A DNA stretch of 64,000 nucleotides from CAIVAT01 sp049317265 (GTDB lineage Bacteria > Bacteroidota > Bacteroidia > Bacteroidales > FEN-979), in NCBI GenBank assembly GCA_049317265.1, contig JBMOIP010000016.1:21366-85365 (forward strand), read 5' to 3'. Below, piece after piece: positions 35,202-44,700 of the stretch. Below the pieces are notes generated by a model that searched no databases, was not told the DNA's origin, and saw only the letters and a program-made list of their open reading frames with translations. Made by a program: the position numbers and the translations under genes. Position 1 is the first letter of the stretch. Each line of letters begins with the position of its first letter.

Positions 35202-36476
35202 TTAATTGAGTTCGATGATATCGATGGGACTGTAGAACAATCCGTTATTGGCTGAAAAGGTCTCACTTGCGATCCACAATTTCGAATTATCCGACCATAC
35301 TCCGCGAACCGTCATCAGGTCGTTATTGATCATCTTGAGCAGGGTAAATACACCTCCGTTCAATTGATATACCGACCTTTTATTGTCGAGAAGCCCTGTA
35401 ATGTTGCTTGTTCCGTAGGTGGTAAGTTTGTTGTCATAGACGCAGAAATTCAACTCCCGGGCATTGTCCGAAGGAAATGGAACCTGGTCGGCCACCATTT
35501 CCAGTGCAGTGCCGTTGAATTTAAATACCGCCAGGGTATTGTTTTCCCGAAGCATCAGGATAAAGGGATTTTCACCATTCCTCACCATCCGGATCGGAAA
35601 TGGTTCATAGTATGTTTGAATATTGATCCCGGCAACCTTACGGATACCCTGTAATGAAAGCTGTCCCAGGTTAAACCAGCTTACCCCGTCAAAACCTGCC
35701 AGGTTCATCGTTCCGTCCAGCTCTCCACTGCTGCGGCTCGTATAGGCCAGAAAGCCATTACCCGAAGAGGTCACCATATAACCATATCCCTGTATCCCAG
35801 GAACGAGTCCGCTCATGGTTTGGCCCTGCCAGGCGGATCCCAGGAATTTAAAATGCTTCATGACAGGCATTTCCAGCCCGTTGTAGATATACCCCCCGAC
35901 ACCTGTTACCAGGGAGTTGTTTTCTGCCACCTCGATGGGATAGTCATTATAATCGCCTCCGCTGGTGAGACCCGATGAGGAGCAAAACGACTGCTGCCAG
36001 GTGAGGGAAGCAGCGTGGATGTCATACCAGCGGTAAGTGGTAAAGAGGTTCCCCTGGCCATCGATGTTGTAACCAAGCACCCGCTTGTATTGACTGCTTA
36101 CCGCAGGATCTCCGCATGGAGCAAAAACCTGTTTGTTGAATTTCCCGTTTTCGATGGTCCCGAAATAGGTGGTATAGTGACCCTGGGGCATGCTCAGGGT
36201 GTGTTCCTCAATGTTCCATGCAGCGTAAATCTTGTTATTAACTTGCCGGACATCAAGCGGAGTGAGAAAATAGCCGGGATTTGTGAACCTGTAACGCTCA
36301 GTATAGCTGTCGAGCCTTGCCAGGAAGGTAAATCCAAGCGCCTGGTATTGACTGGCCGGTGATATATTTGTAGGACCGGCAGGCGTGTTTGTTTCGCTTT
36401 TTTTACAGGCAGACTGAACCAATACAAGCCCAAGCAATATCAGAATAATTGATGATGAGATGTTTTTCTGTTTCAT
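35202..36476 (-). CDS. Lipoprotein, probable beta-propeller fold
   Basis: 424 aa. Signal peptide with lipobox VQSAC then KKSETN. The mature protein has repeated blocks that resemble propeller blades: YNIDGQGNLFTTYRWYDIH, VTSSGNGFLAYTSRSSGEL, VYDNKLTTYGTSNITGLL, and WSDNSKLWIASETFSANNG. The fold is inferred from these patterns only. First gene of the two- or three-gene operon reading toward 33320, with a promoter-like element upstream. No enzymatic motif is apparent. Possible roles are ligand or glycan binding. Confidence 0.72.
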   Translation of the reverse strand: MKQKNISSSIILILLGLVLVQSACKKSETNTPAGPTNISPASQYQALGFTFLARLDSYTERYRFTNPGYFLTPLDVRQVNNKIYAAWNIEEHTLSMPQGHYTTYFGTIENGKFNKQVFAPCGDPAVSSQYKRVLGYNIDGQGNLFTTYRWYDIHAASLTWQQSFCSSSGLTSGGDYNDYPIEVAENNSLVTGVGGYIYNGLEMPVMKHFKFLGSAWQGQTMSGLVPGIQGYGYMVTSSGNGFLAYTSRSSGELDGTMNLAGFDGVSWFNLGQLSLQGIRKVAGINIQTYYEPFPIRMVRNGENPFILMLRENNTLAVFKFNGTALEMVADQVPFPSDNARELNFCVYDNKLTTYGTSNITGLLDNKRSVYQLNGGVFTLLKMINNDLMTVRGVWSDNSKLWIASETFSANNGLFYSPIDIIELN

Positions 36477-36497
36477 GGTTCAAAGGAGTTGACGATG

Positions 36498-36528
36498 CAA
36501 AACTAAGCCTCGTCGAAAATCCCCGAAA
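36498..36528 (-). promoter_or_regulatory. Candidate promoter of the lipoprotein operon
   Basis: Minus strand TAGTTTTG at 36505-36498 matches TAnnTTTG exactly. A TTTCG at about 36528-36524 sits at the spacing expected for -33 but is one base off TTTG. It lies 22 bp before the ATG at 36476. Confidence 0.45.
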
Positions 36529-36606
36529 TACGTCATTTGGCCTATTTTTACATTTCAGTGCTTTTTCTCCTCATTAAGCCGCTTCTGCATCATGGACTTT
36601 TTTTCG

Positions 36607-36614
36607 TAATTTTG
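36607..36614 (+). promoter_or_regulatory. Candidate -7 element of the outer-membrane receptor gene
   Basis: TAATTTTG, exact to TAnnTTTG, 66 bp before the ATG at 36681. The -33 position has only TTCTG. Confidence 0.4.
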
Positions 36615-36680
36615 TGATATGACATTGACCGGCTGTCCTTCTATCAATCTTTTACTAATACGCTGTTTCCCAACTACTTT

Positions 36681-39104
36681 ATGCCTCGTTATCTTCCCTT
36701 CCTGCTCCTCCTGATCCTTTTTTCAACCCTGCATCTCACCCTGTTTTCCCAGGGTAAAGGGCCGGGTGCCATCTCCGGAAAAGTAGTTGATGCTCAGAAT
36801 CATTCACCCATTGAGTATGCCAACATGGTGTTGCTGGATTCAATATCAGGTAAAATGATAACCGGTATGGTGACAGACAGCAGCGGATCTTTCCGCCTGG
36901 TAAATATTCCCGTTGGCATCTATCTGCTTGACTACAGCTTTGTCGGGTACGAAAAGCAGCGGACCAAAGCGATTCATCTCAGCAAGTTACACCCAAAGAT
37001 TGACCTTGGAACCCTCAACCTGGGCTCCTCCTCCGTCACCATGGATGAAGTTACCATCACTGCCGAAAAATCAATGATGATCAACAAGATCGACCGGAAG
37101 GTGTTCAATGTTCAGAAGGATATCCAGGCCCAAACCGGCACCGTAAGCGACGTTTTGCAAACCATTCCGTCGGTATCCGTGGATATGGACGGGAACATCA
37201 GCCTCCGGGGTTCGGGAAATGTGACCATCCTGATCAACGGGCGGCCTTCTGTGATGAGCAATTCGGCCAACCTGGAACAGATGCCTGCGTCGCTGATCGA
37301 AAAAATTGAGGTCATCACCAACCCCTCTGCCAAATACAAACCCGATGGAACTGCCGGAATCATCAACATCATCCTTAAAAAAGAACAGAAAGCCGGGATG
37401 AACGGTATCCTGGGCGCCAATGCCGGAAGCAATGACCGTTACAATACCAACCTGCAACTCAACTATAATAAAGGGAAGGTCAATCTTTTCGGCAGTTATG
37501 GATTCAGGCAGGATTACCGCAAAAGGTCCACCGAACTCACCTCTCAAAGTATCAACGATTCAACACACACCTCAACATACTATCAGCAAAGTTCAACAGG
37601 TTATGGGAAACCCAGGTCGCACCTCGCACAGCTGGGCATCGACTGGTCACCCACCAAAAAGGATGCAACCGGGTTATCGGGAACTTTCAACGCCCGGAAA
37701 ATCGAGCGGGAGGATGAAACCTACAATAACTACCAGGATTCGACCCGGCAGCCAACCCAGGTCTTTACCCGCTATCACACGGGCACGGAAAGCGAAACGA
37801 GCATTGGCCTGAAAGCCTATTATGAGCACACCTTCGACAAGGAGGACGAACATGTATTGAAGGCTGATGTTGAGTTCCAGTCGGAAGTCGGACCGGAAGA
37901 CCAGGTCTACACCAATGTTTACTCCTTTCCCGACGCGAATCCCGAACAGAAAAACAGGGCTACCGCGGATAACTCACAAAAGGAAGTAACTGTTACCGTG
38001 AGTTATAACCGACCACTATGGGAAGAGGCCTCCCTGGAGGTTGGATATGAAGGCAACATGCAGCTGATCGATTATACCCAGAAAGTGTATGAATGGGATT
38101 ATCCTTCCTCACAATGGAGTATGGACACCTCCCTGAACAACAGCTTTTTCTCAAATCAAACGGTCCATGCCCTCTACACCACGCTCAGCTGGAGCTGGAA
38201 AAAATTCAGTGTGATGGGCGGACTGCGGGCAGAAGAGGCCCTGACCTACCTTGATTTCAGAACGGTTGATACAAGCACGAACACAAACTATTTTGCCCTC
38301 TATCCCACCATCCACATGAACATTGCGTCCGGGAAAAACGAGTGGCAGTTCAACTACAGCCGAAGGGTGAACCGCCCCGACGGAGAGGACATGAATCCCG
38401 TTCCGGGGTACCGTGATCCCCGCAATATCGTGGTTGGAAATCCCAACCTTAAACCTGAAGATATCCACTCGCTGGAATTCGGATATGCCGCCAAATTGGG
38501 AAAGACAAGTTTAATCCCAACCCTGTTTTACAGGTATAAGGTCAATGGTTTCACCATGGTGACCAGTAACCTGAACGATTCGGTACTCGTTACTACCTTC
38601 GAAAACCTCGCAAAGGACCAATCGGCAGGACTCGACCTGAGCGGAACGTCTCAAATAGCGGGGATCATCAACCTGAACTACAGTGCTTCGGGGTTCTACA
38701 GCCAGATTGATGCATCAAACATAGGCTACAGCAGCGCCAAATCCACCTTTTCATGGAATGCAAAACTCAATGCTTCCGTGATCATCACCAAAACCACCCT
38801 ATTCCAGGTAACTGGCCAATATCGTTCAGAAGCATTGACTGCCCAGGGATTCCGCAGGCCTTCATGGGTGGTGAACCTTGGATTCAGGCAGGATTTCTGG
38901 AAGAAAAAACTCTCGCTGATCGTTACCGTTTCAGACCTTTTCAACTCCCAGTCTATGAAAACCAGCATCAACTCCCCTACCCTTGTCCAGGAGTCAACGC
39001 GGCGCCGCGATGCCAGGGTAATCTACGGTGGTTTTGTCTTCAACTTCGGCACTACCGGGAAAAAACACAAAGACGCAAAGTTCGAATTCGACAACGGAAT
39101 GTAA
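36681..39104 (+). CDS. TonB-dependent receptor-like outer-membrane beta-barrel protein
   Basis: 807 aa. Signal peptide, then a carboxypeptidase-regulatory-like domain (residues about 30-115: ISGKVVDAQNHSPIEYANMV and GSFRLVNIPVGIYLLDYSFV). A plug follows with DVLQTIPSVSVDMDGNISLR and the GSGNVTILINGRPSV block, then IEVITNPSAKYKPDGTAGII leading into a large barrel (from about 250) of the OMP_b-brl_3 type. These receptors occur widely in Bacteroidota; many take up or bind small ligands, and this subgroup lacks a SusD partner. No SusD-like gene is adjacent. It ends 4 bp before uvrC starts. Confidence 0.88.
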   Translation: MPRYLPFLLLLILFSTLHLTLFSQGKGPGAISGKVVDAQNHSPIEYANMVLLDSISGKMITGMVTDSSGSFRLVNIPVGIYLLDYSFVGYEKQRTKAIHLSKLHPKIDLGTLNLGSSSVTMDEVTITAEKSMMINKIDRKVFNVQKDIQAQTGTVSDVLQTIPSVSVDMDGNISLRGSGNVTILINGRPSVMSNSANLEQMPASLIEKIEVITNPSAKYKPDGTAGIINIILKKEQKAGMNGILGANAGSNDRYNTNLQLNYNKGKVNLFGSYGFRQDYRKRSTELTSQSINDSTHTSTYYQQSSTGYGKPRSHLAQLGIDWSPTKKDATGLSGTFNARKIEREDETYNNYQDSTRQPTQVFTRYHTGTESETSIGLKAYYEHTFDKEDEHVLKADVEFQSEVGPEDQVYTNVYSFPDANPEQKNRATADNSQKEVTVTVSYNRPLWEEASLEVGYEGNMQLIDYTQKVYEWDYPSSQWSMDTSLNNSFFSNQTVHALYTTLSWSWKKFSVMGGLRAEEALTYLDFRTVDTSTNTNYFALYPTIHMNIASGKNEWQFNYSRRVNRPDGEDMNPVPGYRDPRNIVVGNPNLKPEDIHSLEFGYAAKLGKTSLIPTLFYRYKVNGFTMVTSNLNDSVLVTTFENLAKDQSAGLDLSGTSQIAGIINLNYSASGFYSQIDASNIGYSSAKSTFSWNAKLNASVIITKTTLFQVTGQYRSEALTAQGFRRPSWVVNLGFRQDFWKKKLSLIVTVSDLFNSQSMKTSINSPTLVQESTRRRDARVIYGGFVFNFGTTGKKHKDAKFEFDNGM

Positions 39105-39108
39105 TTCA

Positions 39109-40932
39109 ATGGCCGGATCCCTCAACAAATATTTCTCCCACCTCGAACCCATCGTGAGGAATCTCCCACACAAACCGGGGGTATACCAGTATTTCGACGA
39201 CAAAGGCAAGATCATCTATGTCGGCAAGGCCAAAGATCTGAGGAAGCGCGTAAGTTCCTATTTCGCCAAGATCAACTCCATCAGCGGAAAGGTGCAGATG
39301 CTGGTGCGTAAAATTGCGGAGATCAAGTACATCGTTGTCGAAACCGAACAGGATGCCCTGTTGCTGGAGAACAACCTGATCAAGAAATACCAGCCGCATT
39401 ATAACGTGGCACTTAAAGATGACAAGACCTTTCCCTGGATCTGCATTAAAAACGAACCCTTTCCTCGGATATTCCCCACGCGGCATGTGATCCGCGACGG
39501 ATCAACCTACTTCGGGCCTTACGCAAACGTTCGGCTCATGCATACCCTTCTGGAACTGAGCCGTCAGCTCTACCCCCTGCGAAACTGTACTTTGTTGTTG
39601 TCAGAAAAAAATATCCGCAGTAAAAAATTAAGGGTATGCCTTGAATACCATATCGGCAATTGCAAAGGGCCATGTGAAGGCCATCAGACAGCTGAGGATT
39701 ACGACAAATCCATATCAGCGATCAAAGAGATCATCAAAGGCAACATTACCACGGTGGCAAAGCAGCTCAGGGAGCTCATGATGACCTATGCCGCATCCCA
39801 GGAGTTTGAAAAGGCCCACTATGTGAAGGAAAAACTGGCGCTGCTCGACAAATACCAGAGCAAATCCACCGTTGTAAGCCCCACCATCAACAATGTCGAT
39901 GTTTTCTCCATTATTTCTTCGGGGCTCCATGCCTATGTCAATTTCATGAAGGTGATGAACGGCGCCATCATCCAGGTGCACACCATCGAGATGATCAAGA
40001 AGCTGGATGAGAGCCCCGAAGAGTTGCTCGCCATTGCCATCACCGAAATCAGGCAACGGTTTGAAAGCGTTTCCCCGGAGATCATTGTGCCATTTTTAAT
40101 GGGTTATGAAATTCCCGGACTCAATTTCACGGTGCCAAAGATCGGCGACAAAAAGAAACTGCTGGAACTCTCAGAACGCAATGTGAAATACTACCAGCTC
40201 GAGAAGGAGAAGCAGAAGGAGCTTGTTGATCCGGAACACAAGTCAAAGCGCATCCTTGACACCATGATGAAGGACCTGCGGATGACAGAGCTACCTGCCC
40301 ATATCGAGTGTTTTGACAACTCCAACATCCAGGGCGACAGTCCGGTAGCAGCCATGGTCTGCTTTAAAAATGCGAAGGCGGATAAAAGCGAATACCGCCA
40401 TTTCAACATTAAAACCGTAGAAGGCCCCAACGACTTTGCTTCGATGGAGGAGATCATTTTCCGAAGGTACAAACGGCTGATGGATGAGGAAAAACCGTTG
40501 CCGCAACTGGTCATCGTGGATGGCGGTAAAGGCCAGCTAAGCGCTGCCCTCAAGAGCATTCAGAAGCTCGGGCTTTCCGGAAAGATGACCGTGATCGGCA
40601 TAGCCAAAAAACTGGAGGAGATTTACTATCCCAACGACTCGCTTCCGATGTACCTCGACAAAAAATCGGAGACACTGAGGATCATCCAGCAGATGCGTGA
40701 TGAGGCTCACCGTTTCGGGATCACGCACCACCGCCGCAGGAGGGAGAAGGCGACGATGTCGCCCCAGCTGATGGAGATTCCCGGTATCGGTTATAACAAC
40801 AATCAGAAACTCCTCTGGAAGTTCAAATCGGTGAAAAATATCAAACTGGCCTCACTTGAAGAGATCCAGGAAGCCATCGGAAAGGCAAAAGGAACCATTG
40901 TTTTCGACTACTTCCGGGAAGAAAAAAAATAG
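39109..40932 (+). CDS. uvrC: Excinuclease ABC subunit C
   Basis: 607 aa. UvrC makes both incisions in nucleotide excision repair. The start ATG at 39109 gives MAGSLNKYFSHLEPIVRNLP, as usual for the family; an earlier in-frame codon at 39028 lies inside the receptor gene. Domains: GIY-YIG nuclease at residues 20-95 (GVYQYF, IIYVGKAKDLRKRV), a Cys-containing linker, the UVR motif near 240 (EFEKAHYVKEKLALLDKYQ), the RNase H-like 5' nuclease (ECFDNSNIQGDSPVAAM, VIVDGGKGQLSAAL), and C-terminal helix-hairpin-helix (LMEIPGIG). Its last 25 bp overlap the convergent VanZ-like gene. Confidence 0.95.
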   Translation: MAGSLNKYFSHLEPIVRNLPHKPGVYQYFDDKGKIIYVGKAKDLRKRVSSYFAKINSISGKVQMLVRKIAEIKYIVVETEQDALLLENNLIKKYQPHYNVALKDDKTFPWICIKNEPFPRIFPTRHVIRDGSTYFGPYANVRLMHTLLELSRQLYPLRNCTLLLSEKNIRSKKLRVCLEYHIGNCKGPCEGHQTAEDYDKSISAIKEIIKGNITTVAKQLRELMMTYAASQEFEKAHYVKEKLALLDKYQSKSTVVSPTINNVDVFSIISSGLHAYVNFMKVMNGAIIQVHTIEMIKKLDESPEELLAIAITEIRQRFESVSPEIIVPFLMGYEIPGLNFTVPKIGDKKKLLELSERNVKYYQLEKEKQKELVDPEHKSKRILDTMMKDLRMTELPAHIECFDNSNIQGDSPVAAMVCFKNAKADKSEYRHFNIKTVEGPNDFASMEEIIFRRYKRLMDEEKPLPQLVIVDGGKGQLSAALKSIQKLGLSGKMTVIGIAKKLEEIYYPNDSLPMYLDKKSETLRIIQQMRDEAHRFGITHHRRRREKATMSPQLMEIPGIGYNNNQKLLWKFKSVKNIKLASLEEIQEAIGKAKGTIVFDYFREEKK

Positions 40933-41372
40933 CGGAACTTCCATTGATGCATCCCCCATCCGGTAAAAATTCCTGCCAGGTTTGCCAGGAAGTCAGGAAG
41001 TGAACCCACCCGCATCGGGATAAAATATCCTTGCAGGAGTTCCGTCCCTGCTGCCATGACCAGGCAGATCAGCAGGGTGGCAAACAGCGCATGGCGCCTG
41101 AAAAAAGGGTATTGAGGTTGTAACAGGAAACCCCTGATCTGCAGGATGAAATAGACCGCAAAAATGAATACATGAACAACCTTATCAGGATGGAAAAGGT
41201 CCATAAAATCGGGTAACTTTGGCAACGTTTTCCCCGGTAGTGACGTTAGTAAAATGATAAGCAAACCCCACAGGATTGCCCATCGGTTATATTTCAGGAA
41301 AGATTGCAAGGAGAATTTATACCGCCAGCTGTGCTGATCAGCCCCCGATGAGTGCCTCGTACTGCGCCGCAT
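40908..41372 (-). CDS. VanZ-like family membrane protein
   Basis: About 155 aa from the ATG at 41372. Start uncertain: an ATG at 41399 would overlap gcvH by 62 bp, and a TTG at 41309 just after the gcvH stop is also possible and fits the conserved part best. Four hydrophobic segments and VanZ-family marks: DKVVHVFIFAVYFIL, ELLQGYF, RVGSLPDFLANLAGIFTGW. VanZ-like proteins are small membrane proteins; the founding member gives teicoplanin resistance, but most genomic homologues have no known role. The gene follows gcvH and sprA on the same strand. Confidence 0.82.
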   Translation of the reverse strand: MRRSTRHSSGADQHSWRYKFSLQSFLKYNRWAILWGLLIILLTSLPGKTLPKLPDFMDLFHPDKVVHVFIFAVYFILQIRGFLLQPQYPFFRRHALFATLLICLVMAAGTELLQGYFIPMRVGSLPDFLANLAGIFTGWGMHQWKFRYFFSSRK

Positions 41373-41718
41373 CAAGCAGATCGGACAGTTCACCGGCATC
41401 CGTCAGCGCGATCTTGATCACCCAGCCTTTGTCATATGGATCCTGGTTGATGATTTCCGGGTTCGTGGTCAGGGCCTCGTTAAACTCAAGGATCTCACCG
41501 CCTGCAGGCATGAACATGTCAGAAACAGTCTTTACCGCCTCAATGGTACCAAATGATTCATGTTTCCCAAGGGTTTCTCCAACGGTTTCCACCTCAATAA
41601 AGACGATATCGCCCAATTCATGCTGTGCATGATCGGTAATGCCGATAAATGCATGTGCACCATCAACCTTCATCCATTCATGGTCCTTTGTGTACTTGAG
41701 ATTTGCAGGAACGTTCAT
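41338..41718 (-). CDS. gcvH: Glycine cleavage system H protein
   Basis: 126 aa, usual length. GcvH carries a lipoyl group that shuttles the aminomethyl intermediate between the P, T and L proteins. The lipoylated lysine is Lys63 in GTIEAVKTVSDMFMPAGGEI; the N terminus LKYTKDHEWMKV and GITDHAQHELGDIVFIEVE are classic. Located between sprA and the VanZ-like gene, on the same strand. A -7 element lies about 24 bp upstream, in the 62-bp gap from sprA, so it can be transcribed alone. Confidence 0.96.
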   Translation of the reverse strand: MNVPANLKYTKDHEWMKVDGAHAFIGITDHAQHELGDIVFIEVETVGETLGKHESFGTIEAVKTVSDMFMPAGGEILEFNEALTTNPEIINQDPYDKGWVIKIALTDAGELSDLLDAAQYEALIGG

Positions 41719-41741
41719 AGTAGTATGTTTTATTGTTTGTT

Positions 41742-41749
41742 CAAAAATA
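41742..41749 (-). promoter_or_regulatory. Candidate -7 element of gcvH
   Basis: Minus strand reads TATTTTTG, exact to TAnnTTTG, 23 bp before the gcvH ATG. No clear -33 box. Confidence 0.4.
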
Positions 41750-41780
41750 CAAATTTTTCAAATACCCCGGACTTAACCCG

Positions 41781-44700
41781 TTAATTACCCAGTGTAAACC
41801 TCAGGGCAATCCCACCCTTGGTATTCGAAGTCCTGTACTGGTTTGATACGTATGGAGTATTGATCACCTTGTCGAAATAGAACCTCACATTAAACCGGGC
41901 GCTCAGGTTGTAGTCGGCCGAAAAATTCAGCGACATAACCTGCTGTCCAACTGATATCTGGTTAATATCCTGGTCAACCCTGCGCAACACCGTCTTATTC
42001 TTGCGGATGGAGAAGTCAAGTTTCAGGTTCAGGTCACTGTTGGTTTTGGATTTTTTGCCACCGCCAAGCATGCCGGAGATGTTGAACCGTATTCCTTTCA
42101 ACCGGTAGCCGAGACCGACAATGAATTCGTTGCTGGTAACTTCGGTGAGCTGGTTATTTGAAAAGCTGAGGGAGATATTGCGTGACCGGCGCATTTCGGC
42201 GCTTGCAAGGAGGCTGTTTATGAATCCCATGTCAACCTTGAACAACGGGTTGAACTGCTCTGTAAGGGAGACCACGGTTGTTTGCACCTGCGGAATAAAG
42301 TTGCCTGCATCATCGGGTACCGAAGGCATGCCGTTTACCTCCTTATAGAGGATGCTGGAGTTAAACGTTCCCACATTATAGGTTGATAAGTAGGCATGTG
42401 TCAGTGTCAGCGTTCTCAACCAGGTTTTGAACACCTTCAGCTTTACAAGCCCGTCATAAGTAAGCCGCCAGTTGGGAAGCGGGATGCCGGGAAAAGCTGT
42501 CAGTTTGATCTTCGCCGGGTTTTTTCCTCCGTATGCTGCGAGGAATGCCGTGGTGAGTACCTCCTGGTCTGTTGGCCCGTATCCATTCGGGAATTTGGTA
42601 GAGTCGTTGATGCCTATGGAATTCGGATTTATAGCCGCATACCGTTCTGCAATCTTCCGGCGGGATTCCTTCATCGCCTCAAAGGTGGGTGACTTTCCAT
42701 CGCCGTTGTCACTTGTAAAGGAAGTTCCGATCATGATATAGGACATGGAAAAACTTCCCTGGTCGAGGGGCGAATAGGCTTTGAATTCCCCTGCAGCATT
42801 GGCCCGGAAGTACTCCTGGTGCGACTTCGAATATTGCCTGGTGGCTATCACTTCGATGCGTAAATCCTTCAACGGTTCCACACTGACCGAGATGCTCAGG
42901 TTCTCGTTGAACTTTTTGAAATAGGGGTTGTTCAGCATGGTGTCTGAGCTGATCCATCCCCTGTCGGCAGCCTTGTAGCGGATGTCGTCCTGGCTACCGA
43001 AGATAAATCCAAGTCCCGGGGCATTGTCACCCCAGTCATTTCCAAGAACAACCGGTTTGGGTTTGAAGCCGGGAAGTACCGTTCCATTCCCCTGGGTATA
43101 GGTGAATTTTGCGGTGCGGATGCCCATCAGGAACCTCAGGGTCCCCTCGAGCAGCACTTTGCCGAATTTAGGCTTGTTAGGCAGAAGTTTCAGGCTGTCC
43201 TGCTTGTCGACATTCTTGTTTTTAGGCACCTCCGGTTTGTTTCCGCGCGTGCTGGCAGAGTTCTGGTTGATCCGTTTCAGGTAAGGAATCTTATTATAGA
43301 GGGTAACCATATTCAAACCGCCATTGAGCGATTGGGTATTCGCATTTTCAAGGTTATTGCCTCGCTGGGCCTGGATGGAGATTGGCGCTCCGGCCCATCG
43401 GTAGTTGGCCATATATCCTGCCTGGAGGGTGATAAAATCAAGCATCGGGATTTTGTTGACAGGAACATCCCATGAAACATTAACTGCCTGGTTGTAATTG
43501 TTTTTTGTTCCAAGCGAGAAAATTTCACTCCATACCTGGTCACGGTTTGAACGGTCTATCTGACCGGGAGGCTCGTTCACAAATGCCTGGGTATTCGCCA
43601 CCAGGGAAATTCTCAGCGACTTTGCAAAGTCGTATTTCAGATCATAGGTGCGGGCCCAGTCCCAACGCTTGATGTAAAAGGTCTCCATGGGAACGATGGC
43701 CACGCTTTTATTCCGGAACTGCCGCTGATTGAACTCACGGTTCATGTCGGTGTGGAATGAAAACGATTTCGGCAGGTAGTAGAAGTTGAAATCCTTGATA
43801 AGTGCAAATGCTTTCGACCTTAACGCCTTGGCACGCTGGAACGGGGTCACGTTTTTAGGCTGGGCAGCGAAATTATACCCGAGTCCCCCGGTATATTTTT
43901 TCCTCAGATCATAGGCAACATCAACATCCCGGTGGAAAATTTCGGAATAGGCATAGCTCGCATTGAAATTTTCGATGTCGTAAATTTTGGGTTTCTTGGT
44001 CCCGGTCCTGTCTTTTCTGACATTCATCAGGTTGAAATTCTTTGTCTGGGTATACCCCTGGGTGATCTGCTTGATCGAATCCTTCTGTTGTTTAGTCTTG
44101 AATGCATTGATAACATCCGAGAGATAGAGGTCGGGATTGAGCGGGTCATATTTGGGGCTTACCTGCATCATGGAGTAGTCGAAGTGCATGGGAATGCGGA
44201 TGCCCGACTTGGCAGGGAAAAATTTCCCGAGCTCCAGGTCGGTATCAAACCCGAAGGTGAGTACCGCCTCCATCGGGCGCTGGGTTTGCTTTTGTTCAAG
44301 TGTACCGAATCCTGAACTGGTGTACGTACCTGTAAGCTGTACCCGGCCAAGGTCGGCAAGTTCTACGGCAACCCTTGCCGTAGCAGCAAAACCACCGTTT
44401 TTGTTAAAGTCGGAAAGCCTCAGTTCATCAACCCAGATTTCGGCACATTTTGCCTGCCCGTCGTCATCAATGGCCTGGGTGCTTTTCTTGGGATTCCTGA
44501 TCCCGATCATAATGGCACGGACATCACTGATGGTTGGAGAACCAACAACCGTAATTTTATTCTTCCCGTCATATTCCGAGTATGGCGTAGATGAATTGAG
44601 GGCCAGCCCCTGGTCGCGCATGGCAATCAACCTGTCGTACTTAACCTGCACCAGTCGCTCAAGATCGATGTCGAAATCGTTACTCCCCTGCCATATGGCA

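Noticed and set aside
39028..39108. Longer N terminus for uvrC
   Set aside because: The extra 27 codons lie inside the receptor gene and do not match the UvrC N terminus, which begins at the ATG at 39109.
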